A DNA stretch of 64,000 nt from an uncultured Ruminiclostridium sp. GTDB taxonomy: Bacteria; Bacillota; Clostridia; Oscillospirales; Ruminococcaceae. Within the stretch, counting starts at the first letter, position 1. Each line of letters opens with the position of its first letter. The stretch lies in the NCBI GenBank assembly GCA_910588335.1, contig CAJUQV010000008.1:33040-97039 (forward strand). The letters run 5' to 3'. The notes below the pieces were generated by a model. That model did no database searches, had not been told where the DNA came from, and was given only the letters and a program-made list of their open reading frames with translations. The position numbers and the translations under genes were made by a program. Below, one piece after another: positions 51,605 to 60,480 of the stretch.

Positions 51605-52990
51605 ATGGCTAATATGAGTTTAAAAAAGGTTCCCATGCCCGAACAGGCTCCCGACGTCAGAAACAAGAATTTCTTGGAGGTTGCCGAAGGATACACCGAG
51701 GAAATGGCTAAGGAAGAGGCAACACGATGCCTCAACTGCAAGAACAAGCCTTGTGTAAACGGCTGTCCCGTCAACGTGCGTATACCCGAATTTGTGGCAA
51801 AGGTTGCGGCGGGAGAGTTTGAAGAGGCATATAAGATCATTACTTCCACCAATGGACTTCCCGCGGTATGCGGCCGCGTCTGCCCTCAGGAAAGCCAGTG
51901 CGAGGGAAAGTGCGTAAGAGGTATAAAGGGTGAGCCTGTGGCCATCGGAAGGCTTGAACGCTTCTGTGCCGACCGGCATATGAAGAACAGCACCGCAAAA
52001 GGGGAAAAACCCGCTTCCAACGGCAAAAAGGTGGCGGTAATAGGCGCCGGCCCTTCGGGTTTAACATGCGCGGGCGACCTTGCGAAACTGGGATATGAAG
52101 TAACGATATTTGAAGCCTTCCACACTGCCGGAGGCGTATTGGTATACGGTATTCCCGAATTCAGACTTCCCAAGGAGATAGTGCATAAGGAAGTAAAGAA
52201 CCTTGAAGATCTTGGTGTTGAGATACGGACAAATATGATTATCGGAAAGACTCTTTCCGTGGACGAGCTTTTAGAGATGGGATACAAGGCAGTATTTATA
52301 GGCTCCGGCGCCGGTTTGCCTTCCTTTATGGGAATAGAGGGTGAAGATTTGATCGGTGTTTACTCCGCAAACGAGTATCTGACCCGTACCAATCTTATGA
52401 AAGCGTATTTGGACGAATACGACACTCCTATTATAAAAAGCAGCTCCGTTGCTGTGGTAGGCGGCGGCAACGTTGCCATGGACGCTGCCAGATGCGCAAA
52501 GAGACTGGGCGCGGACAAGGTTTACATTGTATACAGACGCGGTCTTGAGGAAATGCCCGCTCGTAAGGAGGAAATCCACCACGCTATGGAAGAGGGCGTT
52601 ATTTTCCGCAATCTTAACAATCCCGTTAAAATCAACGGCGATGAAAACGGAAGAGTAAAGTCCATGGAATGCGTTGAAATGGAACTTGGCGAACCGGACG
52701 ACAGCGGAAGAAGGAGACCCGTTGTCAAAGAAGGCAGCAACTTTGAGTTAGAAGTGGACACGGTTATTATGGCTATCGGTACATCTCCCAATCCACTCAT
52801 CAGAAGTACTACCGAAGGATTGGAAACCAACCGCAGAGGTTGTCTGGTAGTTAATGAGGAAACGATGCAGACTACAAGAGAAGGAGTGTATGCGGGAGGC
52901 GACGCCGTTACGGGCGCGGCCACGGTTATTTTGGCAATGGGCGCAGGCAAACAGGCTGCAAAAGCAATAGACGAATACTTAAATAAGTAA
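51605..52990 (+). CDS. nfnB: NfnB large subunit / glutamate synthase small-subunit family
   Basis: 461 residues. N-terminal [4Fe-4S] ligands in RCLNCKNKPCVNGCPVNVRI and CGRVCPQESQCEGKC, then an FAD Rossmann motif GAGPSGLTCAGDLAKLGYEV and an NADP motif GGGNVAMDAARCAKRLGA, then the closing GDAVTGAATVILAMGAGKQA. In the NfnAB complex this subunit holds the bifurcating flavin and binds NADPH and ferredoxin. Often misannotated as gltA or gltD; there is no large glutamate synthase gene nearby. Ends at the terminator at 53008-53066. Confidence 0.9.
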   Translation: MANMSLKKVPMPEQAPDVRNKNFLEVAEGYTEEMAKEEATRCLNCKNKPCVNGCPVNVRIPEFVAKVAAGEFEEAYKIITSTNGLPAVCGRVCPQESQCEGKCVRGIKGEPVAIGRLERFCADRHMKNSTAKGEKPASNGKKVAVIGAGPSGLTCAGDLAKLGYEVTIFEAFHTAGGVLVYGIPEFRLPKEIVHKEVKNLEDLGVEIRTNMIIGKTLSVDELLEMGYKAVFIGSGAGLPSFMGIEGEDLIGVYSANEYLTRTNLMKAYLDEYDTPIIKSSSVAVVGGGNVAMDAARCAKRLGADKVYIVYRRGLEEMPARKEEIHHAMEEGVIFRNLNNPVKINGDENGRVKSMECVEMELGEPDDSGRRRPVVKEGSNFELEVDTVIMAIGTSPNPLIRSTTEGLETNRRGCLVVNEETMQTTREGVYAGGDAVTGAATVILAMGAGKQAAKAIDEYLNK

Positions 52991-53007
52991 AAAAGAAAAA
53001 TCGCATG

Positions 53008-53066
53008 GTTCCCGAAACTTATTTCCTTTTGTTTTACAAAAAGGGAATGAGGGTCGGGACTTTTTT
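53008..53066 (+). terminator. Terminator of nfnAB
   Basis: GTTCCCGA pairs with TCGGGAC, with an inner stem ATTTCCTTTTGT / ACAAAAAGGGAAT; ends in six T. Confidence 0.8.
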
Positions 53067-53318
53067 ACCGCATATGATATCATACTATAGCAGTCAAAGA
53101 AAATAATGCGATATACAGCGGCAAGAGCAAATCTAAATTAGCAATGGGGACAAACAAAAGATGGCGGTTTGCGCAACAAGCGCGGCGATGAGGACAGCTC
53201 AGCTATCGGAATCAGTAAAAAAATTGTTAAATCGAGAAATATAAATAGTTAAAAATTGCATAAAAAATACATATTTGACAATTGTTGCGGCAAATCCTCA
53301 TAGCAAATAATTTATCTG

Positions 53319-53347
53319 TTGACAAAGAAAATTTGTAATGATATAAT
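53319..53347 (+). promoter_or_regulatory. Consensus promoter of the small HTH gene
   Basis: -35 TTGACA, 17-base spacer, -10 TATAAT; both perfect. Confidence 0.88.
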
Positions 53348-53460
53348 TGTAAGGTAGTATTGCTTCCGGCAGATAATCTGTAAATAAACCGAAAACAGGT
53401 ATAATAGGCGGAAGGCAGCGCGGTTTGAAGCATCAAATAAAAGTGGGGTGAGAAAGGCAA

Positions 53461-53790
53461 GTGGAAACAGTAATGCCAAACGATCATTTTGGAGAGAACA
53501 TCTTGGAGTATTCCGTTGATCCTCAAAGAAAAAACAGAGCTGTCAAAAATGCAAACAGACTATGCTTATTCCCGATTGTTTCCGATGATCCGAACGTTAA
53601 TCTGATACGAATAAACAGCGTAATTTTCGATAGGTTGAATGCGCGGTGCAATCTGAGAGAACGGAAGATGATCGAACTTCTGATTTTCGGCTACAATCAG
53701 ACGGAGATCGCGGAAAAGCTTAATGTTTCGCAAAGTATGATATCAAGAAAAATAATAAAATTTAAAAAAATTTTATCCGAATGTAAATAA
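53461..53790 (+). CDS. Small HTH protein, sigma region 4 / LuxR-like
   Basis: 109 residues. The C-terminal 55 residues make a helix-turn-helix of sigma-region-4 type (LRERKMIELLIFGYNQTEIA, then EKLNVSQSMISRKIIKFKKI). The N-terminal half (METVMPNDHFGENILEYSVD to NSVIFDRLNA) is unlike sigma region 2. So it is a small DNA-binding regulator rather than a full sigma factor. The GTG start at 53461 has GGGGTGAG about nine bases upstream; ATG 53473 is an alternative. It is monocistronic. Confidence 0.72.
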   Translation: METVMPNDHFGENILEYSVDPQRKNRAVKNANRLCLFPIVSDDPNVNLIRINSVIFDRLNARCNLRERKMIELLIFGYNQTEIAEKLNVSQSMISRKIIKFKKILSECK

Positions 53791-53811
53791 ATATTTACTT
53801 ACTTATAAAAT

Positions 53812-53841
53812 TTAAGAGACTTTACTTGTAAAGTCTCTTAA
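53812..53841. terminator. Perfect stem-loop after the small HTH gene
   Basis: 14-base arms TTAAGAGACTTTAC / GTAAAGTCTCTTAA around TT. No T-run follows on the plus strand, so termination is probable but not certain. Confidence 0.6.
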
Positions 53842-53998
53842 GCCGTTGCCGCCAAAAAGTCGTGGTAATTCGGCGGCGGTTATTTACAATTTATAGTTTT
53901 AAGATGCGCCGTTATTCTTATCTTAAAGAATAAGATTAAGAAACCATTCCTATTGGAATAGTTTCAAAGGTTTGTTTCGTTAATAATAGGGCTTTGGG

Positions 53999-54045
53999 CG
54001 CAATCTTTAATCAAGTGCGCAATTTGATTAAATATTGGTATAAAG
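53999..54045 (+). repeat. Family C second hairpin, solitary copy
   Basis: GGGCGCAATCTTTAATCAAG, then TTGATTAAATATTGGTATAA. This is the second unit only; the first is missing, although AGGGCTTTGGGCG upstream recalls the linker. Confidence 0.75.
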
Positions 54046-54051
54046 AGATAA

Positions 54052-54663
54052 TCAAAGACACTTCTTTATTTTTTTGGGTGTACGAAGATATCCGTCAAGT
54101 CCGGTCATCATAAGCCGGAATACCGTGTCTTCCGTATTCCTGTTGTCCGGAAGTACTCCCTCTACAACATACTTCGCGTACAGTACGGTAACCGTAAGGA
54201 CGTGCAGCCACAACATATCCTGGTTTATTTCAACAAGTCCGGGGAAAACGCTTCTGAACGCTCTGACCATTTTGGCAAAACTTCCGAAATAGCTTGCGTC
54301 TCTTGTTTTATCGAATTCGTAAAAAAAGGCGCTGTCACGAAATCTGTGGTAAAATACCGTTTCGTCGGGGTGTTTTATCCAAAAACGAAAATATGGCTGC
54401 CATAATCTGCGTATTGCTTTTGCGGGATTTGAAATTATAGTCAGAGGATTAAATCTTATATGATTGAAAATATCCGCCGCCTGTTTGTCAACGTAGGTGA
54501 AGCACTCTATCAGAAGCTCGTCCTTTCCTTTGAAATGACGGTATACAGCGCCGGGAGTAATTCCCGCATAATCGCTGATATTCTGTATTCGGACCCCCTC
54601 AAGCCCGTATTGCCGTACTGCTGTGATTGTGGCGGATATGATCTTTTTTCTGGTGTCGCTCAC
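54052..54663 (-). CDS. TetR family transcriptional regulator
   Basis: 203 residues from the GTG at 54663 (MSDTRKKIISATITAVRQYG). AAAGGAGGG lies six bases upstream, so longer readings from 54681 or 54696 would translate the ribosome-binding site. HTH: VRIQNISDYAGITPGAVYRHF, cut here by the usual TetR YRHFKGKDELL. The C-terminal ligand domain is not assignable. Divergent from the diguanylate cyclase gene (130 bases apart), a common arrangement for a regulator and its target. Confidence 0.85.
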   Translation of the reverse strand: MSDTRKKIISATITAVRQYGLEGVRIQNISDYAGITPGAVYRHFKGKDELLIECFTYVDKQAADIFNHIRFNPLTIISNPAKAIRRLWQPYFRFWIKHPDETVFYHRFRDSAFFYEFDKTRDASYFGSFAKMVRAFRSVFPGLVEINQDMLWLHVLTVTVLYAKYVVEGVLPDNRNTEDTVFRLMMTGLDGYLRTPKKIKKCL

Positions 54664-54707
54664 CGGACGCCCTCCTTTCATATTTTTTGCGGACAATATC
54701 TGAGGTT

Positions 54708-54736
54708 ATTATATCATACTCGTTACAAAGAATCAA
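54708..54736 (-). promoter_or_regulatory. Promoter of the TetR gene
   Basis: Minus strand: -35 TTGATT (54731-54736), 17-base spacer, -10 TATAAT (54708-54713). Confidence 0.8.
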
Positions 54737-54792
54737 GGCTGTTTAAAAATGTATTACAATAAATTTTGAAACGAGAACGGAGAAACTGTGCA

Positions 54793-56733
54793 ATGAAAAA
54801 AATAAAGTCTGTAATAGTTAGATATTTATGTATAACGTCAGCCGTTGCGTCTGTTCTTATAGTGGTTCTCGCCTCGGTTTTGCAGATATACCGTGAGCGG
54901 CAGATGACATTATTTTCAACACAAAGCGTATTTATGCAGGTTGAGCATCTGCTTGGCGAAAACGCGAGAGAGCTTGCCGAGATCAGGGAGGAATATACCG
55001 AAGAATGCCTTAAAAATGCAGAGACCATCGCATATATAATAGAAAGCCGTCCATCGGTTCTTGAAAGCCTTGACGAGCTTCGCGAAATTGCGGAATTTAC
55101 CAATGTTGACGAAATACATCTGTTTAACACCGATGGCGTTATTTTTATGGGAACTCACCCGGATTATTATAATTTCAGCGTGAATGACGGCGAACAGATA
55201 GGATTTTTTAAGCGTATGCTTGATGACAAATCGTTGAAGCTTGTTCAGGAGATTACCCCCAATACCGCTGAAAACAAATATATGCAATATTCGGCGATGT
55301 GGAGTCAAAGCGGAGATTTTTTCGTTCAGGTAGGAATGAGTCAGGAGAACGTGATATCGGTTACAAAAAAGAACGAGCTTTCGTACATATTCTCGCTGTT
55401 TCGCGTAAACGACAATGTTGAACTTTACGCTATTGATAAAAACACAGGCGTAATTATGGGGACTACCTCCAAGGAATATGAAGGTAAAAATATCGGCGAT
55501 ATCGGTATACGTTTTGGTAAAGAAATTACAAATTCGGAAGCCTTTTATGAAAAAGTAAACGGAAGACTTTCCTATTGTATGTTCAAAGATATAGGCGACT
55601 GTTATATCGGACGGATTGTCGGCTTTAAGGAAATGTACGGCGGCATTTTTATCTCGGTGTTGTTTCTGGCTGCCGGTATAATCATTGCGGAGATAATATT
55701 GGTATGTTTTGTTACGCGTTTTCTTGAAAAGGAAGTTATTACCGGAATCAAAAACGTAAACATAAAGCTTATGAATATTTCCGAGGGCGATCTTGACGAA
55801 CGTGTGGACGTGCATACCTGCGAGGAATTTTCAACATTGTCAAAACATATAAACGATATGATAATATCACTGCTGTCAAGCACCGATAAAATATCTTACG
55901 TGCTGGAAAAAACGGGCGTTAAAATCGGCGTTTACGAGTACAGCGACAAAATGCGTTCCGTTCGGTTTACGGGAAAGGTAGCGTCCATACTCGGACTGAG
56001 CGAAGCCGAGGTTCGGCATTTTTCCAAAAACAGCGAATCTTTTAAGACGTTTATATTAAAACGTCTTTTTAAAATATCCGAAAATGATAATATTTATAAA
56101 ATATATCCGTTCGGAAAAGAAAGATTTCTGAAATACGAAGAATTTTCAGCGGACAACAGTATACTCGGTATCATAATGGATATTACCGAAGAATACAGCG
56201 GCCGCTGTCAGCTTGAGCGCGAACGGGACATAGACGGGCTTACGGGCCTGCTCAATCGCCGCGCACTTGACAATAGTCTTGAAATGCTGTTTGCCGCTCC
56301 CGAAAAGTTAGGACACGGCGCGCTGATAATGATTGACGCGGACGGTCTGAAAGAGATAAACGATACTTTCGGTCACGACGCGGGAGACGCGTATATCAAA
56401 AGCATAGGTGATATTCTTAATTCCTTCGGGGCTTTGAACAGCATATGTTCAAGGCAGGGCGGAGATGAGTTCGTACTGCTCCTCTACGGATTTAAAAATG
56501 ATGACGAGGTTGACGATCAGATTCGCAGTCTCAATCGCATCAGAAATGAGCGCACGGTTGAAATTACCGGAGGAAACACTGTCCCCGTGAAATTCTCATT
56601 TGGCGTGAGTATGCTGGACGGAAGCGAAAACTACAGCCTGCTGCTAAAGAAAGCCGACGAGAAAATGTATAACAGCAAAAGGGAGAGAAAAGCAAGTGAA
56701 ATCAGAAATGCCAAAAAAAAGACTAATCATTAA
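54793..56733 (+). CDS. Membrane sensor diguanylate cyclase
   Basis: 646 residues from ATG 54793 behind CGGAGAA. Membrane segment 1 (about residues 8-30), a large extracellular sensor, probably Cache type (about 35-275), membrane segment 2 (GGIFISVLFLAAGIIIAEII), HAMP (about 310-360), a PAS-like region, and a GGDEF domain with intact RQGGDEF (about residue 556-562). The cyclase site is therefore likely active; no RxxD inhibitory site is seen five residues before it. Makes c-di-GMP in response to an outside signal. No EAL domain. Ends beside family C and A repeats. Confidence 0.92.
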   Translation: MKKIKSVIVRYLCITSAVASVLIVVLASVLQIYRERQMTLFSTQSVFMQVEHLLGENARELAEIREEYTEECLKNAETIAYIIESRPSVLESLDELREIAEFTNVDEIHLFNTDGVIFMGTHPDYYNFSVNDGEQIGFFKRMLDDKSLKLVQEITPNTAENKYMQYSAMWSQSGDFFVQVGMSQENVISVTKKNELSYIFSLFRVNDNVELYAIDKNTGVIMGTTSKEYEGKNIGDIGIRFGKEITNSEAFYEKVNGRLSYCMFKDIGDCYIGRIVGFKEMYGGIFISVLFLAAGIIIAEIILVCFVTRFLEKEVITGIKNVNIKLMNISEGDLDERVDVHTCEEFSTLSKHINDMIISLLSSTDKISYVLEKTGVKIGVYEYSDKMRSVRFTGKVASILGLSEAEVRHFSKNSESFKTFILKRLFKISENDNIYKIYPFGKERFLKYEEFSADNSILGIIMDITEEYSGRCQLERERDIDGLTGLLNRRALDNSLEMLFAAPEKLGHGALIMIDADGLKEINDTFGHDAGDAYIKSIGDILNSFGALNSICSRQGGDEFVLLLYGFKNDDEVDDQIRSLNRIRNERTVEITGGNTVPVKFSFGVSMLDGSENYSLLLKKADEKMYNSKRERKASEIRNAKKKTNH

Positions 56734-56761
56734 TCCGGTTATAGACTTGATTAAAGATTAG
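56733..56761 (+). repeat. Family C half-unit
   Basis: GGTTATAGACTTGATTAAAG and ATTAGTGC match the right half of the second family C hairpin, starting at the GGDEF stop codon and running into the family A repeat. Confidence 0.55.
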
Positions 56762-56944
56762 TGCTTTTTTGAAAATAGAGGGAATGACGTATTTTCGACC
56801 CAAACCGGTTAGCTTCAAGGAAAAAAACGCAGTCAAACCGTCGTTTGACGAGGCTTTTTGACCCGGAAGATGATCGTTCGGGGACAAAAAAGCGGCGTCA
56901 GCTTGCCGAAATCCCACCAAATTGTGTTTTTTTGACAAGCTTAC
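56760..56944 (-). repeat. Family A repeat, rearranged copy
   Basis: Reverse orientation to the copies at 5293 and 62704. Matches them from the AGTGCTTTTTTGAAAA end through AGCTTCAAGGAAAAAAACGC and CGTCGTTTGACGAG to GAAGATGATCG. After that it changes to CGGCGTCAGCTTGCC...TTTTTTTGACAAGCT, which instead matches the hairpin stack at 3085-3137. So it looks like a chimera of two repeat types. Confidence 0.75.
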
Positions 56945-56969
56945 CCTGCGGAATAATCGCTGCATTTTC

Positions 56970-57833
56970 TCATTGCTTTATCATGCTTTTTTTCTTTTTT
57001 CGGAGCAAATTCCACAACACCGCTCCGGCAAAAAACACCCCCGTCCAGCACGCCATACACCCCGCTATGGAAACATCATACAGCACCGCCGTGTGATATC
57101 CGAGAATCCCGCTTGCAAGTCCGATTCCCACCGCTATAAAAATCATTTTCTTTAAATTTTCCGTAAGCAGATAAGCCGAGGCGGCGGGAGCTATCATAAA
57201 TGCCGTAACCAGAACCGAACCCACAGCTTCAAAAGCGCCGACAGCCGTAAGAGATGCCGCCGTCATAAGGGAATAATGCACAACTGCGGGAGAAAATCCC
57301 ATTACCGCTGCAAGAACGGGATCAAAGGAAACCACTTGCAATTCCTTGTAGAATACCGAAGTAAACACTATGTTTATAACGAGCAGACCTCCGCTTATAT
57401 AAAGCCCCTTTGCTCCCAGATCATAACCAAGCAGCACCATTCTGTCAAACGGCGCAAACGCAAGCTCGCCAAGCAGTACCGAATCTGTGTCCAGATGCGC
57501 GGTGCCCGCGTATTTTGTGATAAGTATCACGGCAACGGAAAAAAGCAGCGGGAATACTATACCGGTCGCGGCGTCCTCAGAAACAGCTTTTGTTTTTGAA
57601 AGCAGTTCGGTGAGCCATACCGTAATCGGTCCCATAATTGCCGCCCCGATAAGCAAAAAAGGGGAAGACAGATCGTTTACCGCGAAGAAAGCCAATACTA
57701 TTCCCAAAAGTATCGTATGCGTAATACTGTCGCTTACCATACTCATCTTACGAAGCAGCAGGAATACTCCCGGAATAGCGCAGCCCGCCGCAGTAAAAGC
57801 GGCTATAAGCTGTATTTCCAAAGACGCGCTCAT
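56970..57833 (-). CDS. troD: Metal ABC transporter permease, ABC-3 family
   Basis: 287 residues, eight or so membrane segments. Family signs: FTAAGCAIPGVFLLLRKMSM, VSDSITHTILLGIVLAF, VSFDPVLAAVMGFSP, AVGSVLVTAFMIAPAASAYL. Forms the membrane channel with the neighbouring permease for Mn, Zn or Fe uptake. Its start overlaps the end of the upstream permease gene by 4 bases, so the two are translated together. Last gene of the operon. Confidence 0.88.
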   Translation of the reverse strand: MSASLEIQLIAAFTAAGCAIPGVFLLLRKMSMVSDSITHTILLGIVLAFFAVNDLSSPFLLIGAAIMGPITVWLTELLSKTKAVSEDAATGIVFPLLFSVAVILITKYAGTAHLDTDSVLLGELAFAPFDRMVLLGYDLGAKGLYISGGLLVINIVFTSVFYKELQVVSFDPVLAAVMGFSPAVVHYSLMTAASLTAVGAFEAVGSVLVTAFMIAPAASAYLLTENLKKMIFIAVGIGLASGILGYHTAVLYDVSIAGCMACWTGVFFAGAVLWNLLRKKKKSMIKQ

Positions 57834-58759
57834 TGTCTTCCCCCCTTTCCTTTGATATCATTATTTCCGCCGTCAAATGTTACGGTGAGTCTTAGCCTGT
57901 TCATTTTTTGCTTCATGATACGGCTTACTGCCCCTCTCTTGGGCGCAAACAAGACGCTTATCACAACCATAACGCCGGAGGCGACAACTATGGCGGGGCC
58001 TGTCGGAAGACCTTCCCCCATAGCGCTGGCGTAAGCGCCCAGTACTCCCGAAGCCCCTCCGAAAATTGCCGCCAAAATCACCATTATGCCTAATCTGTCG
58101 CTCCACTGCCTCGCCGCGGCGGCGGGAGCTATCAACATAGCGCTCATAAGTACAACGCCAACCGTTTGTATGCCCAAAATCACGGTGATTACCGTCATAA
58201 GCGATAAAATAAGGCTCAGCGTTTTTTCGGAATAACCCGACTGTACCGCGAACTCCTTGTCGAAGGAAAACACCTTGAATTCCTTCCAGAAAAGAATCAC
58301 CCCCAAAAGCAGGAACGCGGAACAGCCGAAGATTAGAATTATGTCGCTTTTAAGCATTGCGGAGGCCTGACCGTAAATAAAAGCGCTTAGTCCCGCCTGC
58401 GTAGCGTCCGGAAGTTTCTGGGCGCAGGTTAGAAGCACTGTTCCCAGACCGAAAAAAGAGGACATAACGGTCGCTAAGGCGGCGTCAAACCTGATTTTTG
58501 TCTTTTTGACGGCAAACGAAATCAGGAGCGCTGCCAGAAGCCCCGAAAAAAGCGCTCCCGCCAACAAAACGGCAGTGTTTTTTATACCTGTCAGCAAAAA
58601 CGCAGCCACTACTCCGGGAAGTGCGGAGTGGCTCACTCCGTCGCCTAAAAGACTTTGCTTTCGCAGTACCGCGAAGCTGCCTATAACCCCGCTTATTCCA
58701 CCTAAGGCAAGACAGCCTAATGCAACCGTTATAAAAGTATAATCCTTTAAAATCATCAT
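57830..58759 (-). CDS. troC: Metal ABC transporter permease, ABC-3 family
   Basis: 309 residues, paralogous to the next gene: GVIGSFAVLRKQSLLGDGVS with HSALPGVVAAFL, KVFSFDKEFAVQSGY, TVGVVLMSAMLIAPAAAARQ. The presence of two permease genes fits Tro/Mts-type heterodimeric channels rather than the single-permease Znu type. Overlaps the ATPase gene upstream by 4 bases (ATGA-type coupling) and troD downstream by 4. Confidence 0.88.
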   Translation of the reverse strand: MMILKDYTFITVALGCLALGGISGVIGSFAVLRKQSLLGDGVSHSALPGVVAAFLLTGIKNTAVLLAGALFSGLLAALLISFAVKKTKIRFDAALATVMSSFFGLGTVLLTCAQKLPDATQAGLSAFIYGQASAMLKSDIILIFGCSAFLLLGVILFWKEFKVFSFDKEFAVQSGYSEKTLSLILSLMTVITVILGIQTVGVVLMSAMLIAPAAAARQWSDRLGIMVILAAIFGGASGVLGAYASAMGEGLPTGPAIVVASGVMVVISVLFAPKRGAVSRIMKQKMNRLRLTVTFDGGNNDIKGKGGRQ

Positions 58760-59496
58760 ATATAATTACCCACATTGGCAGCGCGGTATGTACGAGTTAA
58801 ATTTTCGTCGGTAAAGACATTCCGCACCTCTCCGCTGGCCACCACCTTAATGTTTATCAAAGTAACCCAATCGAAATAGTCGCTTACCGTGGACAGGTCA
58901 TGATGCACCGCTACCACGGTTTTCCCCTCGCTTCTAAGCTCCTTCAGAAGGTCTATTATTGATCTTTCCGTAGCATTGTCAACCCCCTTGAAGGGTTCGT
59001 CCATCAGGTAAATGTCCGCCCGCTGAGCCAGAGCGCGGGCTATAAAGGTTCTTTGCTGCTGTCCTCCGGAAAGACGGCTTATTTGTCGGTTCGCGTATTC
59101 CTCCATCCCCGTTTTTTTAAGACATTCCATGGCAAATTCCCTATCCTCACGCTTTGGTCTTTTTATCCAGCCTAATCTCCCGTAACACCCCATTGTTACC
59201 ACGTCGAGCACAGAAACGGGAAAATCCCAGTCCGCGCTTTCGCTTTGGGGAACATATCCTATACAGGGTTTTTTGCCGTTTATTTCCGAAAAGCTTATTT
59301 TCCCGTTTACAGTAGGAATAAGCCCTAACATAGCCTTTATCAGTGTTGTTTTTCCCGCCCCGTTGGGACCCATTACCGCAGTAAGCATACCTCGCGGCAG
59401 TTCCAAGTCCACATTTGATAAAACGGGTTTTGAGTCATAAGCAACCGTAAGCCTATTGACCTCTACCGCGTATTCATTTTCCGCCGAGTTATTCAT
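58756..59496 (-). CDS. troB: Metal ABC transporter ATP-binding protein
   Basis: 246 residues. Walker A GPNGAGKTT (residues 43-51), Q-loop YVPQSESADWDFPVSV, signature LSGGQQQR (142-149), Walker B DIYLMDEPF, and the switch histidine in VVAVHHDLSTV. Q-loop wording DWDFPVSVLDVV is common in Mn/Zn/Fe importers. Second gene of the operon, 21 bases after troA. Confidence 0.93.
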   Translation of the reverse strand: MNNSAENEYAVEVNRLTVAYDSKPVLSNVDLELPRGMLTAVMGPNGAGKTTLIKAMLGLIPTVNGKISFSEINGKKPCIGYVPQSESADWDFPVSVLDVVTMGCYGRLGWIKRPKREDREFAMECLKKTGMEEYANRQISRLSGGQQQRTFIARALAQRADIYLMDEPFKGVDNATERSIIDLLKELRSEGKTVVAVHHDLSTVSDYFDWVTLINIKVVASGEVRNVFTDENLTRTYRAANVGNYI

Positions 59497-59517
59497 TTAT
59501 TTGTTATCCTTTCCATA

Positions 59518-60456
59518 TTATTTAAGTTCTTTAACTATTGTGTCTATATTATGTTTAAAAGCGGATATATAGGTATCCGTGCCGTTTTTTTCGTCGCCTA
59601 TGGAATCGCTGTACAAGTAGCCGCCGAGACTCGTATCAAAATTTCTCGCTTTCACTGCCTCAATCAGGGCTTCTATATTTTTTACGGGCAGGCTGCTCTC
59701 CACGAATACCGCCTTAATCCTGTTTTCGGCTATAAAATCCGCCAACCTGCTGACGTCGGCCGTTCCCGCCTCGGAAACGGTGCTTATTCCCTGCAATCCC
59801 TTTACCTCAAACCCGTAAGCCCTGCCGAAATAACCGAAAGCGTCATGAGCGGTTATAAGTACTCTTTTATCTTCGGGCACCTCATTGGTTTTTTCCTTAA
59901 CGTACCTTTCCAGCTCATCCAGCTCTTCGGTATATAACTCAAGCCTTGTAAGGTAATACTCTCCGTTTTCCGGATCCAGCTCTTCCATTCCCTTTTCCAA
60001 TGCTTTGGCCGCTTTCTTCCAGAGAGAAACGTCAAACCATATATGCGGATCGGGTATTTCACCGTTCATTATAAGGCTGTCTTCGGCTATCCCCGAAGAG
60101 GCACACACAACTTTTTTTCCGCTTTCCTCCTGTGCCGAAATAACTTCGCCCATTTTTCCTTCCAGATGAAGTCCGCTGTATACCACCATATCGGCGCGGC
60201 TCATTTTCGTTATGTCTCCAGCCGAAGCCCTGTATTGATGCGGGTCTACTCCGCTTCCCATAAGGCCGTAAACTGTTACCTTATCGCCGCCTATCTGTTT
60301 TGCAAGGTCGGTGAGCATTGTGGTAGTGGATACTATATTGATGGTTGAGCCGCCGTGGATGTCAGAGGCGTTGGCGCAGGCGCTCAGCGTAAAAAAGAAA
60401 GCCAGTGTCAATGCCGCCGCTATAAGACAGGGCAGCTTATTTTTTAAAAGAGTCAT
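59518..60456 (-). CDS. troA: TroA-type metal-binding lipoprotein
   Basis: 312 residues from ATG 60456 with GAAGGAGA upstream. Lipobox LSAC (Cys27). The four metal ligands of the cluster A-I family can be placed: His73 (GVDPHQYRAS), His138 (PDPHIWFDV), His204 (ITAHDAFGYF) and Asp284 (YSDSIGD). The stretch GLQGISTVSEAG and the end follow Treponema TroA closely. It captures Mn, Zn or Fe outside the cell for the TroBCD importer; which metal cannot be told. The promoter holds a palindrome at 60489-60509. Confidence 0.92.
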   Translation of the reverse strand: MTLLKNKLPCLIAAALTLAFFFTLSACANASDIHGGSTINIVSTTTMLTDLAKQIGGDKVTVYGLMGSGVDPHQYRASAGDITKMSRADMVVYSGLHLEGKMGEVISAQEESGKKVVCASSGIAEDSLIMNGEIPDPHIWFDVSLWKKAAKALEKGMEELDPENGEYYLTRLELYTEELDELERYVKEKTNEVPEDKRVLITAHDAFGYFGRAYGFEVKGLQGISTVSEAGTADVSRLADFIAENRIKAVFVESSLPVKNIEALIEAVKARNFDTSLGGYLYSDSIGDEKNGTDTYISAFKHNIDTIVKELK

Positions 60457-60480
60457 TTTTGTCTCCTTCGCGCTGTTGGT

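Larger units (their letters stand above)
52991..53460. other. Gene-free spacer with terminator, promoter and leader
   Basis: 470 bases: nfnAB terminator (53008-53066), about 250 bases without recognisable signals, a near-perfect promoter (53319-53347) and a leader of roughly 110 bases with GCTTCCG / CGGAAGGC pairing. Confidence 0.65.

Noticed and set aside
51605..52990. Glutamate synthase small subunit for ammonia assimilation
   Set aside because: There is no large glutamate synthase gene nearby, and the partner upstream is the NfnA-type flavoprotein, so an NfnAB complex fits better.
54664..54696. Longer start for the TetR regulator
   Set aside because: The extra codons include the AAAGGAGGG ribosome-binding site of the GTG at 54663.
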